A stretch of 64,000 nucleotides of DNA from Leptospira licerasiae serovar Varillal str. VAR 010 (GTDB lineage: Bacteria > Spirochaetota > Leptospiria > Leptospirales > Leptospiraceae): positions 868,001 through 932,000 of the forward strand of contig NZ_AHOO02000005.1 in assembly GCF_000244755.1 (NCBI RefSeq), written 5' to 3'. The notes under the pieces were generated by a model. It made no database searches, was not told the origin of the DNA, and saw only the letters and a list, made by a program, of their open reading frames with translations. Positions 53,776-63,518 of this stretch are shown here, piece after piece. A program made the translations under genes and the position numbers. Numbering within the stretch: the first letter of the stretch is position 1; each line of letters starts with the position of its first letter.

Positions 53776-55299
53776 ATGAATATAAACTGGTACCATTTCG
53801 AAAAGGAAGGATACTATCTGAGCGTTCGGAACGTAAACGAACGCATTGAAAAGCTAAATCCTCTCTATATCCGTTTTACCACCTTAAACAAAAGTGTGGA
53901 TAAACTGCTTAGCGTTCTTTTGGACAGGTACCTGGTCTATTTGGATGCGATCTCCCTTAAAGAATCCGTTTTTTCTATCTTAAGAGAAAGTGCGATGAAC
54001 GCCGTTAAGGCAAATTCCAAACGTATCTTTTTTGCAGAAAATAATCTGAACATTTCCAATCCCGATGATTACATACGAGGAATGGCGAATTTCAAAAAGG
54101 AAATGATCAAGGACAAGGAAAGATATGCAGCCTTGTTGGAAAAGGTCAAATTCCATTGTTTGATCACTCTCGCTTTTAATCGAACTAGCTTTTTAATGAG
54201 AGTCTCAAATAACGCTCCTATCATTCCGGAAGAGTTGAAACGTGTTGAGAACAGGATCGGTAAGAGTAAAGAGTATAACGACTTGGGCGAAGTTTTTGCA
54301 GACCATGCGGACGATTCCGAAGGCGCAGGCCTCGGACTTGCAATGTCCCTTTTGATGTTAAAGAACGAAGGGATCGCTGCTGATTCTTATAAGTTAAAAG
54401 CGGAAGGTGGGATCACTTCCGCTTATATTAAAATTCCTTTAGACTTCAAACATCGAAATGTTTCCTACCAACGAACTGTCGAAATTATAGCAGAGATAGA
54501 CAAACTTCCTACATTTCCTGAAAACCTGAATCAGATCATGAGTTTGATCAATAAACCGGATTCTTCCATCCAGCAGATCACGGAACAGGTCGGAAGGGAC
54601 GTTTCCTTATCTACCAATATCCTAAAGCTTGCGAACTCTGCGTCCTTTGCGCAAGGAAGAAAGGTAGAAACACTTGAAGATGCGATCAAGCTTATCGGTC
54701 TATCTGAATTAAATAATATTCTTTTGAGCCTTGGGACTAAAAAGATCCTGGAAGAAAGATACAAAGAATTCGAACATATTTGGGAAATGTCCAGCCTCTC
54801 GGCTTATATCTGCAGAAGGCTCGGAGAAAGAATGGGCTGGAAGAAAACATTCCTGACCAATCTGGTGTGTGCCGCACTTCTTCATAATATCGGGCTTGTA
54901 CTTTTACTTTCTCTAGAAGGAGATACGATCGAAAAGTTAACCGATATTTCCGGAAAAAAACTTTTACCTTCTACCCTAGGATTAGAAGAGGCTGCCCTAG
55001 GTATCACTCATACTTCCTTGGGAGGTATGATCTGTGAAAAATGGAATTTTTCGGATACGATCAAGGTCGCCGCGGAATATCACCATAGACCGTTGATGGC
55101 CAAAAAGGAATCCAGGGATGTCGTATTTGCTGTCTATTTATCCGATTGGATCATAGACTGTCTGGATGGAAAAGCGGATCCTGCCGCAATTCACTGGGAA
55201 GTTCTTCAACATTTCGGCTTTAAAAAAGACGAAGAATGGTTGGAGTTCGGTAAGAAGGTTATAGAAGAATACAAGGCCTTTCAGAAACATTCCGGATGA
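53776..55299 (+). CDS. GHKL-like domain fused to HDOD domain protein
   Basis: 507 residues. Residues about 60-225 are a GHKL-like domain (ESAMNAVKANSKRI N-box; MRVSNNAPIIPEELKRVENRIG in place of G1; DSEGAGLGLAMSLLMLKNEGI G2). Residues about 235-500 are HDOD (LPTFPENLNQIMSLINKPDSSIQQITEQVGRDVSLSTNILKLANSASF; LLHNIGLVLLLS). A paralogue of the stand-alone protein at 7238-7972. HDOD proteins act in signalling, and many lack HD-phosphodiesterase residues. A TTGACA at 53723-53728 marks a promoter region; a clear -10 was not found. Confidence 0.82.
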   Translation: MNINWYHFEKEGYYLSVRNVNERIEKLNPLYIRFTTLNKSVDKLLSVLLDRYLVYLDAISLKESVFSILRESAMNAVKANSKRIFFAENNLNISNPDDYIRGMANFKKEMIKDKERYAALLEKVKFHCLITLAFNRTSFLMRVSNNAPIIPEELKRVENRIGKSKEYNDLGEVFADHADDSEGAGLGLAMSLLMLKNEGIAADSYKLKAEGGITSAYIKIPLDFKHRNVSYQRTVEIIAEIDKLPTFPENLNQIMSLINKPDSSIQQITEQVGRDVSLSTNILKLANSASFAQGRKVETLEDAIKLIGLSELNNILLSLGTKKILEERYKEFEHIWEMSSLSAYICRRLGERMGWKKTFLTNLVCAALLHNIGLVLLLSLEGDTIEKLTDISGKKLLPSTLGLEEAALGITHTSLGGMICEKWNFSDTIKVAAEYHHRPLMAKKESRDVVFAVYLSDWIIDCLDGKADPAAIHWEVLQHFGFKKDEEWLEFGKKVIEEYKAFQKHSG

Positions 55300-55350
55300 T
55301 TCTATACTTGATCCGGAATATCTCTTGAATCTTAAAAATTTCGAAATAGG

Positions 55351-55896
55351 TTAAACCGCTAAAGAGTTTGCCCAATCTTTAATTTCATTCAAATCTAGAT
55401 GCTCTCCTATTAGAGAACTGTAAAATGCGGTCCGGATTTTAAAATTCTCATCAATCAAGAAGTCCGCAGGTATTCTAAAAAAATTAGATCCTTCTTGCGG
55501 AACTAATGAAAACCCCGCAGCAGCTGCCTCCTGGATGCGGGATTTTACAATTTCCGACTCCATAGATTTTTGAACTTTCTCCTGCGAAACTTCCACCTCA
55601 TACAATGAATAAATGGAAGCGTTTGGATCTGGAATTAATTGAAAAGGAGGTTTTTGTTTTCCTACGAATGGGATCATATCCTCCGCCTTGGATTCGAATA
55701 TCGCAAGAATCGCAAGATTTTCGAATTCCTGGAAATTTTTTATGAGAGAATGCACTCTTAGATTACATAAAGCGCAAGCTCCGTTTCTTAAGAAAGAGAT
55801 CAAAATCCTTTTTCCTTTTAATTCGGATAAAGAATGTGAATTCCCCTCCAGATCTTTATATTGAAAATCTTTGGCTGTTTGTCCGGTGGTAAGCAT
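55351..55896 (-). CDS. peroxiredoxin-like / redoxin-domain protein
   Basis: 181 residues from the ATG at 55896 (MLTTGQTAKDFQYKDLEGN), with GGAG 7 nt upstream; an in-frame ATG at 55911 would sit at the edge of the operator palindrome. AhpC/TSA-type thioredoxin fold with active-site Cys in FLRNGACALCNLRVHSLI (C-x2-C). The Ser-rich VPQEGSNFFRIPADFLIDENFKI end matches the peroxiredoxin-like group with uncertain peroxidase activity. It lies downstream of marR on the same strand and is the likely regulated target. Confidence 0.8.
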   Translation of the reverse strand: MLTTGQTAKDFQYKDLEGNSHSLSELKGKRILISFLRNGACALCNLRVHSLIKNFQEFENLAILAIFESKAEDMIPFVGKQKPPFQLIPDPNASIYSLYEVEVSQEKVQKSMESEIVKSRIQEAAAAGFSLVPQEGSNFFRIPADFLIDENFKIRTAFYSSLIGEHLDLNEIKDWANSLAV

Positions 55897-55911
55897 TGTT
55901 TCACTCCACAT

Positions 55912-55959
55912 TAATTATATAAATAATTATTGCTTAGGCAACTATTATTTATATAATTA
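55912..55959. promoter_or_regulatory. 48-bp interrupted palindrome between marR and the redoxin gene
   Basis: TAATTATATAAATAAT (55912-55927) and ATTATTTATATAATTA (55944-55959) are exact inverted arms; between them TTGC-TTAG-GCAA (55930-55941) is a second palindrome. On the minus strand a TATAAT lies in the right arm. The TTGC-N4-GCAA core resembles MarR-family boxes. The whole element covers the probable redoxin promoter and start site. Confidence 0.65.
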
Positions 55960-55987
55960 TGACGGAGGATTCTTTTTTTTGTTCTTT

Positions 55988-56473
55988 TTATTTCGGGGTA
56001 ACTTCGGATAAATCCCAATTTTGGAGGATATTCTTTTCTATTTTCTCGGAAATCGATTTCAATACTTCTAAATCTTCCGATTTTAAGCCCTTATACACGA
56101 TTTTTCGGGCCTCCAACATGAACGGGATCGTATTCTCTAATAGAGACTTGCCTGCTTTGGTGATGGAGATGGTGAACTTTCTACGATCATCCGGATTATC
56201 TTGGCGAACGACTAGCCCCTTCTTCTCCAAGCCGTCCAAAAGCCTTGTTATATTCGGTCTGTCTTTGAAAGTTTTGTCTACTAGATCGGTCTGGGAAACG
56301 GATTTAAAGAGAGAAAGACGATTTAGCAGGAACCATTGCTCTACGGTTAGATCCGTTTCGTGATCAGACATTAACTTGCTGAAATGAAGACGTAATAGAC
56401 GATCCGTTCTGGAAAAATAATAAGCGAAAGCTGAATCTATAAGATTTGTTTCTTTTTTGGGATCACTGGCCAT
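55988..56473 (-). CDS. MarR-family transcriptional regulator
   Basis: 161 residues. Winged helix at about 45-115: SVSQTDLVDKTFKDRPNITRLLDGLEKKGLVVRQDNPDDRRKFTISITKAGKSLL (the wing has the usual D-x-R-x). There is no cysteine, so it does not sense peroxide by thiol chemistry; a ligand is more likely. It is 76 nt upstream of the redoxin gene on the same strand, separated by the palindrome at 55912-55959. Confidence 0.9.
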   Translation of the reverse strand: MASDPKKETNLIDSAFAYYFSRTDRLLRLHFSKLMSDHETDLTVEQWFLLNRLSLFKSVSQTDLVDKTFKDRPNITRLLDGLEKKGLVVRQDNPDDRRKFTISITKAGKSLLENTIPFMLEARKIVYKGLKSEDLEVLKSISEKIEKNILQNWDLSEVTPK

Positions 56474-56663
56474 ATAAAGCCGAGTATAGAGTGGATGTTT
56501 CTCCGGCCAAAGAAAAAATTAAACTAGTTCGTTCGATTTGACTTTTAATCCGATACTTTCTCTTTCCATTAAAAAAAACTTTACAACTTCGATCGGACCC
56601 GAAAGTCTAAAAGTTATAGTTTGCATATGATTGCCTGTATTTAACAACCTTTTCCTCAAAGGG

Positions 56664-56680
56664 CCCTCGTATCACGAGGG
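56664..56680. repeat. hairpin CCCTCGT-ATC-ACGAGGG
   Basis: Perfect 7-bp stem with a 3-nt loop in the leader before rsgA; no T-run follows. A second small palindrome, CCTATA-GT-TATAGG (56708-56721), lies between it and the start codon. Confidence 0.4.
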
Positions 56681-56736
56681 AGTTATATGAAATAGTCTTA
56701 TTGACTACCTATAGTTATAGGTTTGGGCAAAATAAA

Positions 56737-57864
56737 ATGGATCAAAAACCATCTTTGAATTTATCCGTATGGGATGCGGATAGAGAAAAAGAATTTATTA
56801 AAATTTCAGAAGAGCTATGTATCTCCGATGCGCTCCCTGCAAGGATTATCGGAGAGCAAGGACAAGAGTTTCGTCTCGAGCTAGGAAGTTTAAAAGAAGA
56901 GGGTACCGGAATTCTAACCGGCGCTCTTCGTTTTAATGCGGATTCTTGTCTGGATCTGCCGGTTGCAGGCGATTGGGTTCTTGTTACTAAGTTAAGCGGT
57001 GAAGAGTATTTAATCCACAAAGTACTTCCAAGAAGAAGTTTATTGGTACGGAAAACCAAAGGAGATACTTTAAAGCCGGATCCGATCTGTGCAAACATGG
57101 ACAGGATCTTTCTTTTGCAAGGTTTGGATGGGGACTTCCAACCAAGAAGATTGGAAAGGACTTTAATACAAATCTGGGAGAGTAAGGCTACTCCCGTAGT
57201 TGTGTTAACCAAAAAAGATCTGTATTCGGACAGAGAAGAAGAGCTAAGGGAGAAGATTGGTATCGTCCAAAGATCTTGTCCAGGAGTAGAGGTATTCTCA
57301 GTTTCCAATCATAAACAAGAAGGTTTAGAAGAACTGGAGATGTTTTGGAAGGACGGATCTACCTCCGCTTTTATAGGATCGTCCGGAGTAGGAAAATCTT
57401 CCCTTCTGAACTTATTGATCGGAGAAAAGATCAGGTCCGTAAACGAAGTAAGAGAATCGGATTCTAAAGGAAGACATACCACCACGAATAGATGGATGTT
57501 CCGATTGGATTCCGGTGCTTGGATCTTGGATACTCCAGGTATGAGAGAGATCCAACTTTGGTCCGATGGTTCGGGTCTAGAAGAAACCTTTCCTGAAATT
57601 TTCGAAGCAGCGGAACATTGTAGATTCCAAGATTGTTCTCACATTAGTGAACCTGATTGTGGAGTAAAGATTGCAATCGGATACGGAAAAATTGCGGAAG
57701 AAAGATTCAAAAGTTATCTAAAACTCAAAAGGGAACTGGAAAGGACAGCTAACTTAAGCGCTCCCAACTCGGTTGAATTCAGAGAACAAAAAGCGAAGTG
57801 GAAATCCATCCACAAAGAGCAAAAAAGGATGCAACAACAACGGGACCGAGAAAGGTATCGTTAG
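56737..57864 (+). CDS. rsgA: ribosome small-subunit-dependent GTPase RsgA
   Basis: 375 residues from the ATG at 56737 (MDQKPSLNLSVWDADREKEF); a TTG at 56701 opens the frame but lies in a probable promoter area. Circularly permuted GTPase: TKKD (G4) comes first, then GSSGVGKSSLLNLL (G1), GRHTTTNR (G2) and DTPGMRE (G3). N-terminal OB domain, C-terminal zinc knuckle CRFQDCSHISEPDCGVK. It helps 30S maturation. The basic tail (KEQKRMQQQRDRERYR) is usual. Confidence 0.95.
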   Translation: MDQKPSLNLSVWDADREKEFIKISEELCISDALPARIIGEQGQEFRLELGSLKEEGTGILTGALRFNADSCLDLPVAGDWVLVTKLSGEEYLIHKVLPRRSLLVRKTKGDTLKPDPICANMDRIFLLQGLDGDFQPRRLERTLIQIWESKATPVVVLTKKDLYSDREEELREKIGIVQRSCPGVEVFSVSNHKQEGLEELEMFWKDGSTSAFIGSSGVGKSSLLNLLIGEKIRSVNEVRESDSKGRHTTTNRWMFRLDSGAWILDTPGMREIQLWSDGSGLEETFPEIFEAAEHCRFQDCSHISEPDCGVKIAIGYGKIAEERFKSYLKLKRELERTANLSAPNSVEFREQKAKWKSIHKEQKRMQQQRDRERYR

Positions 57865-57870
57865 TTTCAG

Positions 57871-57903
57871 AAAGAGCAGGGGAGATTCTCCTCTGCTCTT
57901 TTT
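57871..57903. terminator. bidirectional hairpin terminator between rsgA and rsmA
   Basis: AAAGAGCAG (57871-57879) pairs with CTGCTCTTT; the stem continues with a GGAG/CTCC pair inside. A T run follows on both strands (TTTTT at 57899-57903; A-run on the other side). It overlaps the rsmA stop. Confidence 0.75.
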
Positions 57904-58780
57904 AATCGATCCGAAAAAGATCTACAATCTTATAAAAATCTTCTGCCTTTAATTCTTCCGGTCTTTTATCTAAAGAAATTCCAGCAGATTCTACACATTC
58001 TTTTAACTTGGATCTTAAATTTTCTTCCGAGATTTGGAGAGGGAGTCCGTTCGGATAAAAGGAATCTAAAGGCGCTTCTTTGATAGAGGAACCTATTTTT
58101 TTTCTTTTTCCCCAAAATAAGGTCCTGCATAAAATTTCTAAAACTTGGTAGGACTCTTTTTGGAAAAATCTTTTGTGTGAAATAAAAGTAAGAACGCTTG
58201 AATCCACATTGGGAGAAGGATAAAAACATCCCGCCTTGATCGTTTTTTTACTTTGAAATTTTCCGTAAGCTCCCGCATAAATGGAAAGAGAAGAGATTTC
58301 TTTAGTAATTCTCTGTGCGAACTCTTTTTGGACCAAAAAAACTGCACCTAGTAGATTCGGAAGTTTTTCCAAGGAAAGAAGAATGAGTTCGGAAGTAATA
58401 TAATAGGGCAGGTTGCCGAATAAAAAACAGGAGCTGTTTTCTACGTCGGATAAGGTATCTCTTGCATCTCCTAAAATGATCTCAGTTCCAGGTAAAAACT
58501 CATTTAGCCATTTATAATATACCGGATCGATCTCGTACAATCTTAGTTTTTTTCCGAGGCCATAGAGTATATGGGAGAGGGCCCCAAGACCAGGGCCGAT
58601 TTCCAATATCAATTCTGATTTTTGTATTAGTTCGGGTTCTGCACTGGAAAACAAAGTTTTTACAGCGTTCGGGTCTATTAGAAAGTTTTGTCCCCATTTT
58701 TTGAGCGGAGCAGAAGATCTTTCTGATAAAAATTCCCGGATCACATTAGGTTTATAAAACGGGTATTCCGGGGAGCTCAT
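57902..58780 (-). CDS. rsmA: 16S rRNA dimethyladenosine transferase
   Basis: 292 residues from the ATG at 58780 (MSSPEYPFYKPNVIREFLSE); a TTG at 58816 opens the frame but is deep in the comEC end. SAM-binding LEIGPGLGALSHIL, acidic loop YEIDPVYYKW, ILGDARDTL and catalytic NLPYYIT (the N-x-P-Y motif). It methylates two adjacent adenosines near the 3' end of 16S rRNA. The start lies 29 nt inside the comEC gene, so the two are coupled. Slightly long for the family because of the N-terminal tail. Confidence 0.92.
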   Translation of the reverse strand: MSSPEYPFYKPNVIREFLSERSSAPLKKWGQNFLIDPNAVKTLFSSAEPELIQKSELILEIGPGLGALSHILYGLGKKLRLYEIDPVYYKWLNEFLPGTEIILGDARDTLSDVENSSCFLFGNLPYYITSELILLSLEKLPNLLGAVFLVQKEFAQRITKEISSLSIYAGAYGKFQSKKTIKAGCFYPSPNVDSSVLTFISHKRFFQKESYQVLEILCRTLFWGKRKKIGSSIKEAPLDSFYPNGLPLQISEENLRSKLKECVESAGISLDKRPEELKAEDFYKIVDLFRID

Positions 58781-60641
58781 CACTTCCAATAAACTTCCAA
58801 CCGGGAGCGATTCCAAGCTGTTTTCTGAATTGATTCCATTCTCTTGGATCTTCTTTGATCCCGAATCTTGGAAGGATGAGTATGATTCCTTTTCCAGTTT
58901 TGGTTCGGTTTGCTAAAGTGAGAAGCGAATCTTTTCCCACCTCAAATCGGATCAATTTTTGACCCGGTTCCGGTAAATGAAATTCTCTTAATTTGGGAAT
59001 TAAGATCCAATTCTCAAAACCTGCAATTTTCGGTTTTTCTCTTCCTCCATATTTAAGAGAAAAATCTCGATTTCTTTTTAAACACTCTCCGATCCAGTCC
59101 ATGCAGGATTCGTGTTCTATGTAGATCTCTTTTAGGGTTTTTGAATTTCCGCAGAATCTTTCCGGATCTTTTCCAAAGGAGCCATACAGGATTTTAGAAC
59201 TGTACTTACATTTGCCAGCAAGAACTAATCGGTTACTTTCTTGAAGGAAGAGAGTGAAGCGATCTCCGAAAAATACCCTCGGAAGTTGGATCCAAGTGGA
59301 AGAATAAGCCAGTAAAAATTGGAAATTGCAACAAATACAAAATCCCAGAAGCCAGATCTTTTTAAGTAATGCAGCTTTGCGGACTTTCTTATTCGCAGAA
59401 TTGGAAAGGTCTAATTTGGAATTTTCTATTTTTCCGGCGGGAAACGATTTCCAGAAGAATAAGAAGATTAGGAATAAAAACCAGATACCTAATCCGAAAA
59501 ATTTAGTGTTTCCTCTATAATAATGTATCAAATTCCAATCCGATTCTCCCCAATAGAGAGTCGTTTTTTCTAAAATTCCCAAAAGGAATAGAACGATCTG
59601 CCAAATAGGATGAGCGAGCGGAGACGGAAATATAAACTCCAATACTAAAGAAAAATATAATAAAGGAAGCAATATTCCGCAGATTGGTACCAAAATCAGA
59701 TTTAATCCAAGTGATCCGAAACTATAAGTCCCGAAATAATAAATTAAAGAAGGTAAGGTCCCGATTCCGGCAGATAAGGAAACCAAAAGGTTTTCTTTCC
59801 AAAATCCTAAAAATTTACTTATGATCGTATTATCTTCCGAGTTTGGGGGAAAACATTTCTGGAAACAGGGGAGCAAAAGTAGAATGCCTGAAACAGCGCC
59901 GAAAGATAGTAAAAAAGAAACTCCGAAGGAACGAACTGGATCCCAAAGATAAACTAGTCCGGCCGAAGAGATCAATAGATCAGCAGGTTTGGATTTTCTA
60001 AAAAACAAGGACTGTAAAAGTATCCAGGTGGAAAATATCCAAGCCCTTGCAAGAGAAATCGGAAAACCTAAGCAAGCCAAATATAATAATCCGAATAATA
60101 CCGGAAGTATTCTAGGAATATAATATCCTAATAAAGGAATTCGTTTTAGGATCGTGAACAAACATCCAATTAAGATCCCCAGATGTAAGCCGGAGGCCGC
60201 GAATAAATGTAAAATTCCTCCTTCTCTAGCATTCTTCTTAAATTCTTTATCTAAACCCTTTGCATCTCCTAAGACTAATCCTAAGGAAATTTCTCTAGCT
60301 CTTCCTTCTATCTTTGCCCTATCCAAAGCTTCGTTGATTTTTATGGAGAATTCTTTTTTCAATAAGCCGGACTCTTTCAGGAAAGGAGCCGATCTTTTTG
60401 TATAACCGCAGATCGCCAAAATTAAGAATAAGATCACTCCCCAGGAAAAGTAGGAGATCTTTTTCCCTAAAAATAAAAGAGAAAATAATATTATATTAAT
60501 CGAATGTATTGCGGCCCAGATTAGGACTATATCCGAAAAGAAAGTATCCAAGAATATAGCGGATAGAAGTCCTAAAACTAAATAGGAAAATAAGGAGGAG
60601 GGGATCCAGTCCTGATAGGTTTGTTCCAAGTATTCGCGCAT
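58752..60641 (-). CDS. comEC: ComEC/Rec2-like membrane protein lacking a metallo-beta-lactamase domain
   Basis: 629 residues. The competence domain (about 100-390) is clear: KNAREGGILHLFAASGLHLGILIG, SLARAWIFSTWILLQSLF and several long helices; two helices precede it. The C-terminal 190 residues stand where ComEC has a metallo-beta-lactamase-like nuclease domain, but no HxHxDH metal motif is present and the segment looks degenerate (LFLQESNRLVLAGKCKYSS...). So it may retain the channel but not the nuclease. DNA uptake in this organism is not otherwise supported by the window. Confidence 0.82.
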   Translation of the reverse strand: MREYLEQTYQDWIPSSLFSYLVLGLLSAIFLDTFFSDIVLIWAAIHSINIILFSLLFLGKKISYFSWGVILFLILAICGYTKRSAPFLKESGLLKKEFSIKINEALDRAKIEGRAREISLGLVLGDAKGLDKEFKKNAREGGILHLFAASGLHLGILIGCLFTILKRIPLLGYYIPRILPVLFGLLYLACLGFPISLARAWIFSTWILLQSLFFRKSKPADLLISSAGLVYLWDPVRSFGVSFLLSFGAVSGILLLLPCFQKCFPPNSEDNTIISKFLGFWKENLLVSLSAGIGTLPSLIYYFGTYSFGSLGLNLILVPICGILLPLLYFSLVLEFIFPSPLAHPIWQIVLFLLGILEKTTLYWGESDWNLIHYYRGNTKFFGLGIWFLFLIFLFFWKSFPAGKIENSKLDLSNSANKKVRKAALLKKIWLLGFCICCNFQFLLAYSSTWIQLPRVFFGDRFTLFLQESNRLVLAGKCKYSSKILYGSFGKDPERFCGNSKTLKEIYIEHESCMDWIGECLKRNRDFSLKYGGREKPKIAGFENWILIPKLREFHLPEPGQKLIRFEVGKDSLLTLANRTKTGKGIILILPRFGIKEDPREWNQFRKQLGIAPGWKFIGSDELPGIPVL

Positions 60642-60706
60642 ACGAATACTTGTTTTGTAAGCTTGGAATTATGTGCGGAATTCTTATTCCGACACAAATT
60701 TCCGCT

Positions 60707-61687
60707 TTAAACGGAAACTTTTGAGATCCCGATCCCTAGTTTATCTCGAACTTTATCCAAGATCTGTGAAGAAGCGGCTCTTGCCTTGTCCGATCCTTTT
60801 TTCATAACGGATCTTACGTAAGCAGGGTCTGCTGAGATCTTCTCTCTTTCTTTTCGGTAAGGTCCGAAATAATCCAATATCGTTTCTAATAATGCTTTTT
60901 TGAGATCTCCGTAGCCGGTTCCAGGATTTGTAAATCTAGATCGTAGATCCTTTTTGCCGGATTCGTCTAAAAAGAGAGAATGTATAGAGTATATTATGCT
61001 TTTTTCATAATCTTTGGATTCGTCCACTCCAGCCGAGTCGGTGAGGATTCCCATTACCGATTTTTTTAACTTCTTCTCATCGTCGAAAAAGTTGATCGTG
61101 TTCCCGTAAGACTTGGACATTTTTGCTCCATCCACTCCCGGCACGATCGCGGTCTCTTCGTCTATCTCAGGTTCCGGTAGTTTGAAGGTTTCTCCGTATT
61201 GGGAGTTGAACTTCTCCGCTATATCTCTTGCGTATTCTAAATGTTGTTTTTGGTCTTTTCCTACGGGCACCTTATCGCTATTGAATGCTAGAATGTCCGC
61301 CGCCATTAACACAGGATAAAAGAAAAGTCCGCCACTCGGAACTATCCCTTTTGCAACCTTATCTTTATAAGAGTGGGCTAACTCCAATTTAGGAACAGTG
61401 ATGGACATGCTCAGATACCAGGTAAGTTCGGTAACTTCCGGGACTTCTGATTGGATCCAGAAGGCACATTTATCAGGATCGATCCCTAAGGCTAAAAAAT
61501 CACAAACAGCGTCATAAGTATTCTCTGTTTGATTTTTTGCAGAACTAAAGGTAGTCAGCGCATGTAAATCGGCCACAAAGCAGAATAGATCGGATTTGTT
61601 TTGATAATCGACTAACTTGCGTATTACGGAGAAATAATTTCCTAAATGTAATTTTCCAGAAGGTTGTACTCCTGTCAATATCCTCAT
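60707..61687 (-). CDS. trpS: tryptophanyl-tRNA synthetase
   Basis: 326 residues, usual size. HIGH-type motif in [25 protein letters not shown]-type [15 protein letters not shown], and substrate region [22 protein letters not shown]. It charges tRNA-Trp. Its ATG overlaps the stop of the upstream hypothetical gene by 4 nt (ATGA). Confidence 0.96.
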   Translation of the reverse strand: MRILTGVQPSGKLHLGNYFSVIRKLVDYQNKSDLFCFVADLHALTTFSSAKNQTENTYDAVCDFLALGIDPDKCAFWIQSEVPEVTELTWYLSMSITVPKLELAHSYKDKVAKGIVPSGGLFFYPVLMAADILAFNSDKVPVGKDQKQHLEYARDIAEKFNSQYGETFKLPEPEIDEETAIVPGVDGAKMSKSYGNTINFFDDEKKLKKSVMGILTDSAGVDESKDYEKSIIYSIHSLFLDESGKKDLRSRFTNPGTGYGDLKKALLETILDYFGPYRKEREKISADPAYVRSVMKKGSDKARAASSQILDKVRDKLGIGISKVSV

Positions 61688-63516
61688 TGGTCCTCCGAGG
61701 AAGTGATTCGGTTATGTGGATCGTCGAAAGTTTTTCCGGAAAGGCGTTCATACTCCGCTTTTAATGCGCTGAGTTCCGCATCCAATTTTCTGTGAGCAGT
61801 CAGTTTGTTTACCGTGAACTTGTCTTTGTATATGACGGCATAGTTAAATAACAACTGAGCCATATCCACAAAAACATACTCCAAGGTTTTTCCGTTCAAA
61901 CGGTTTCCGGATACCATCGTAGAATCGTAATATGGAATAAATCTATGAAGAACTTTTACTTCTTCGAGTATTTTTTCCTTAGAGGCCAAAACTCTTTCGT
62001 TCAGTTGTCCTTTAGCCTCATAATCTTTCGCTAATAAATGGTTCTCTACCAATACGTTGATCTTCTCGGCAAATTTTCCCATAAAAGAGGACGCTTCGGC
62101 AAGTAATCTTAACAGATTTACTGTGATCTGATCTTCTACGGATCCGCCTGAAGTGTTTTGGTTAAAATTGGAGAAGGTATACTGAAAGCTAGGGTACTTC
62201 TTATTGAACGCATCCAATTGTCTTAGAAGATTATTGATCTCTTCTATCTCCGTTTTGAATAAACCCGGTTGTGTTACCAATACGTCCCTATTATGGTTTT
62301 TAGTCCCTATTTTAACTGTTCCTTCTAAGAGAGGTGTGTAACAGGATTGAAAGTCGCGGAGAAGTATATGGATCAGCTTATGAGGCATTCCCTTATAGGA
62401 AGATTTGAACGCGGCCGAATTCATATTCTCAGGCATATGATGAGCGAAATAATCGTCTACAACGCCGTTTAAGAAGTCGAATGAGATCTTTCCATTATCG
62501 TCTATTTTGAAATAGCGCTGTCTTAGACCGTGTAACTCTTCCTTCTTATTCATTCTGGTCAAAATATCGTCGGATAATTTGATCAATGTCGTTTCTACTT
62601 CTTTGGTGATGTCGGGAGATCCTTGGAATTTTGTCTCGTTGATCGGCGGGACATTCAAAGAATCTAATATTTCCTCCCAGCTAATCACCTTTTTATTGGA
62701 GACAACATAGAACGCGCGTATCGCATCCGTAAGTTTAGGTCTTCCGTTTTCGAGATTTAATCCGTAATTTAATCCGGAAATAATGGAAGGGAGTTTTACG
62801 GATAATTTTTCGTCCTTCTTTACTAACTCTGGGACATGGCCAAGGATAATATCTCTGGCGTCGCTCCTGGATAGATGACGGGCGTAGTACATTTGCATCT
62901 TCAAAGATCTGTTCAAAAAGATCTCCGGAGAAATTTCGTCGATGAAGAGCGAATCTAAAGAGATGAAGTTATTAAAGAATTTATTAAAATTCAAGACCAC
63001 GTTATAGACCAAAGGTCTCCAATGTCTCCAGCCTTGGCTTTCAGCAAGTCTAAGAGCTTGTAATGTGGAGATGATCTGATCTTCTTTTAAGGCTTTGAAT
63101 AATCTTTCGACGGAAGGTGCGATCTTTGAATTTCTTCCTAAGAAACCTACTTCCACAGTTCCGGTGTCTTTTGCAAATTTTGTAATATTTGCATTTCCAC
63201 CGAAGAGGTTTGCTAGAAATCCTAAACCTGGTCCGGCATCCTGCTGTTTTTTTACCGGCCTAGGCGCCGCTTTGGAAGAAGCAGAAGAAGACTGGGAAGA
63301 TTTGGGAGACTTATCTTCTTCTTCCGGTCTTTTACCCGATTCTTCTTTTTTCTTTTGTTCGAACTCTTCATCGACTTTTTTCATCAAGTCGATACGTATA
63401 AATATATCGTTCGATTTTTGTATGACTTCGTCTATCTTCTGTTGGTGTTCCGGGGAACGTGTCTTTCGATAGAGGTCTGCGAAGACCTTATGGGCGTCTG
63501 TGCGAGAAGTAGACAA
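61684..63516 (-). CDS. conserved spirochaete hypothetical protein
   Basis: 610 residues starting with a TTG at 63516 that has GAGAGGG 7 nt upstream. Soluble: a charged coiled-coil-like stretch (about 40-70: [24 protein letters not shown]), a Ser/Ala/Pro/Lys linker (about 70-95), then a large mostly helical body. There is no catalytic motif. I recall similar proteins annotated only as spirochaete hypothetical (possibly a DUF5312-type family, unverified). It begins 2 nt after the LolA-like stop and overlaps trpS, so LolA-like, hypothetical and trpS form a unit. Confidence 0.7.
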   Translation of the reverse strand: MSTSRTDAHKVFADLYRKTRSPEHQQKIDEVIQKSNDIFIRIDLMKKVDEEFEQKKKEESGKRPEEEDKSPKSSQSSSASSKAAPRPVKKQQDAGPGLGFLANLFGGNANITKFAKDTGTVEVGFLGRNSKIAPSVERLFKALKEDQIISTLQALRLAESQGWRHWRPLVYNVVLNFNKFFNNFISLDSLFIDEISPEIFLNRSLKMQMYYARHLSRSDARDIILGHVPELVKKDEKLSVKLPSIISGLNYGLNLENGRPKLTDAIRAFYVVSNKKVISWEEILDSLNVPPINETKFQGSPDITKEVETTLIKLSDDILTRMNKKEELHGLRQRYFKIDDNGKISFDFLNGVVDDYFAHHMPENMNSAAFKSSYKGMPHKLIHILLRDFQSCYTPLLEGTVKIGTKNHNRDVLVTQPGLFKTEIEEINNLLRQLDAFNKKYPSFQYTFSNFNQNTSGGSVEDQITVNLLRLLAEASSFMGKFAEKINVLVENHLLAKDYEAKGQLNERVLASKEKILEEVKVLHRFIPYYDSTMVSGNRLNGKTLEYVFVDMAQLLFNYAVIYKDKFTVNKLTAHRKLDAELSALKAEYERLSGKTFDDPHNRITSSEDQ

Positions 63517-63518
63517 AC

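Noticed and set aside
55959..56363. Plus-strand 134-residue frame starting at the palindrome
   Set aside because: Opposite the marR gene, whose winged-helix motif is clear. The ATG falls inside the palindrome and no family is seen.
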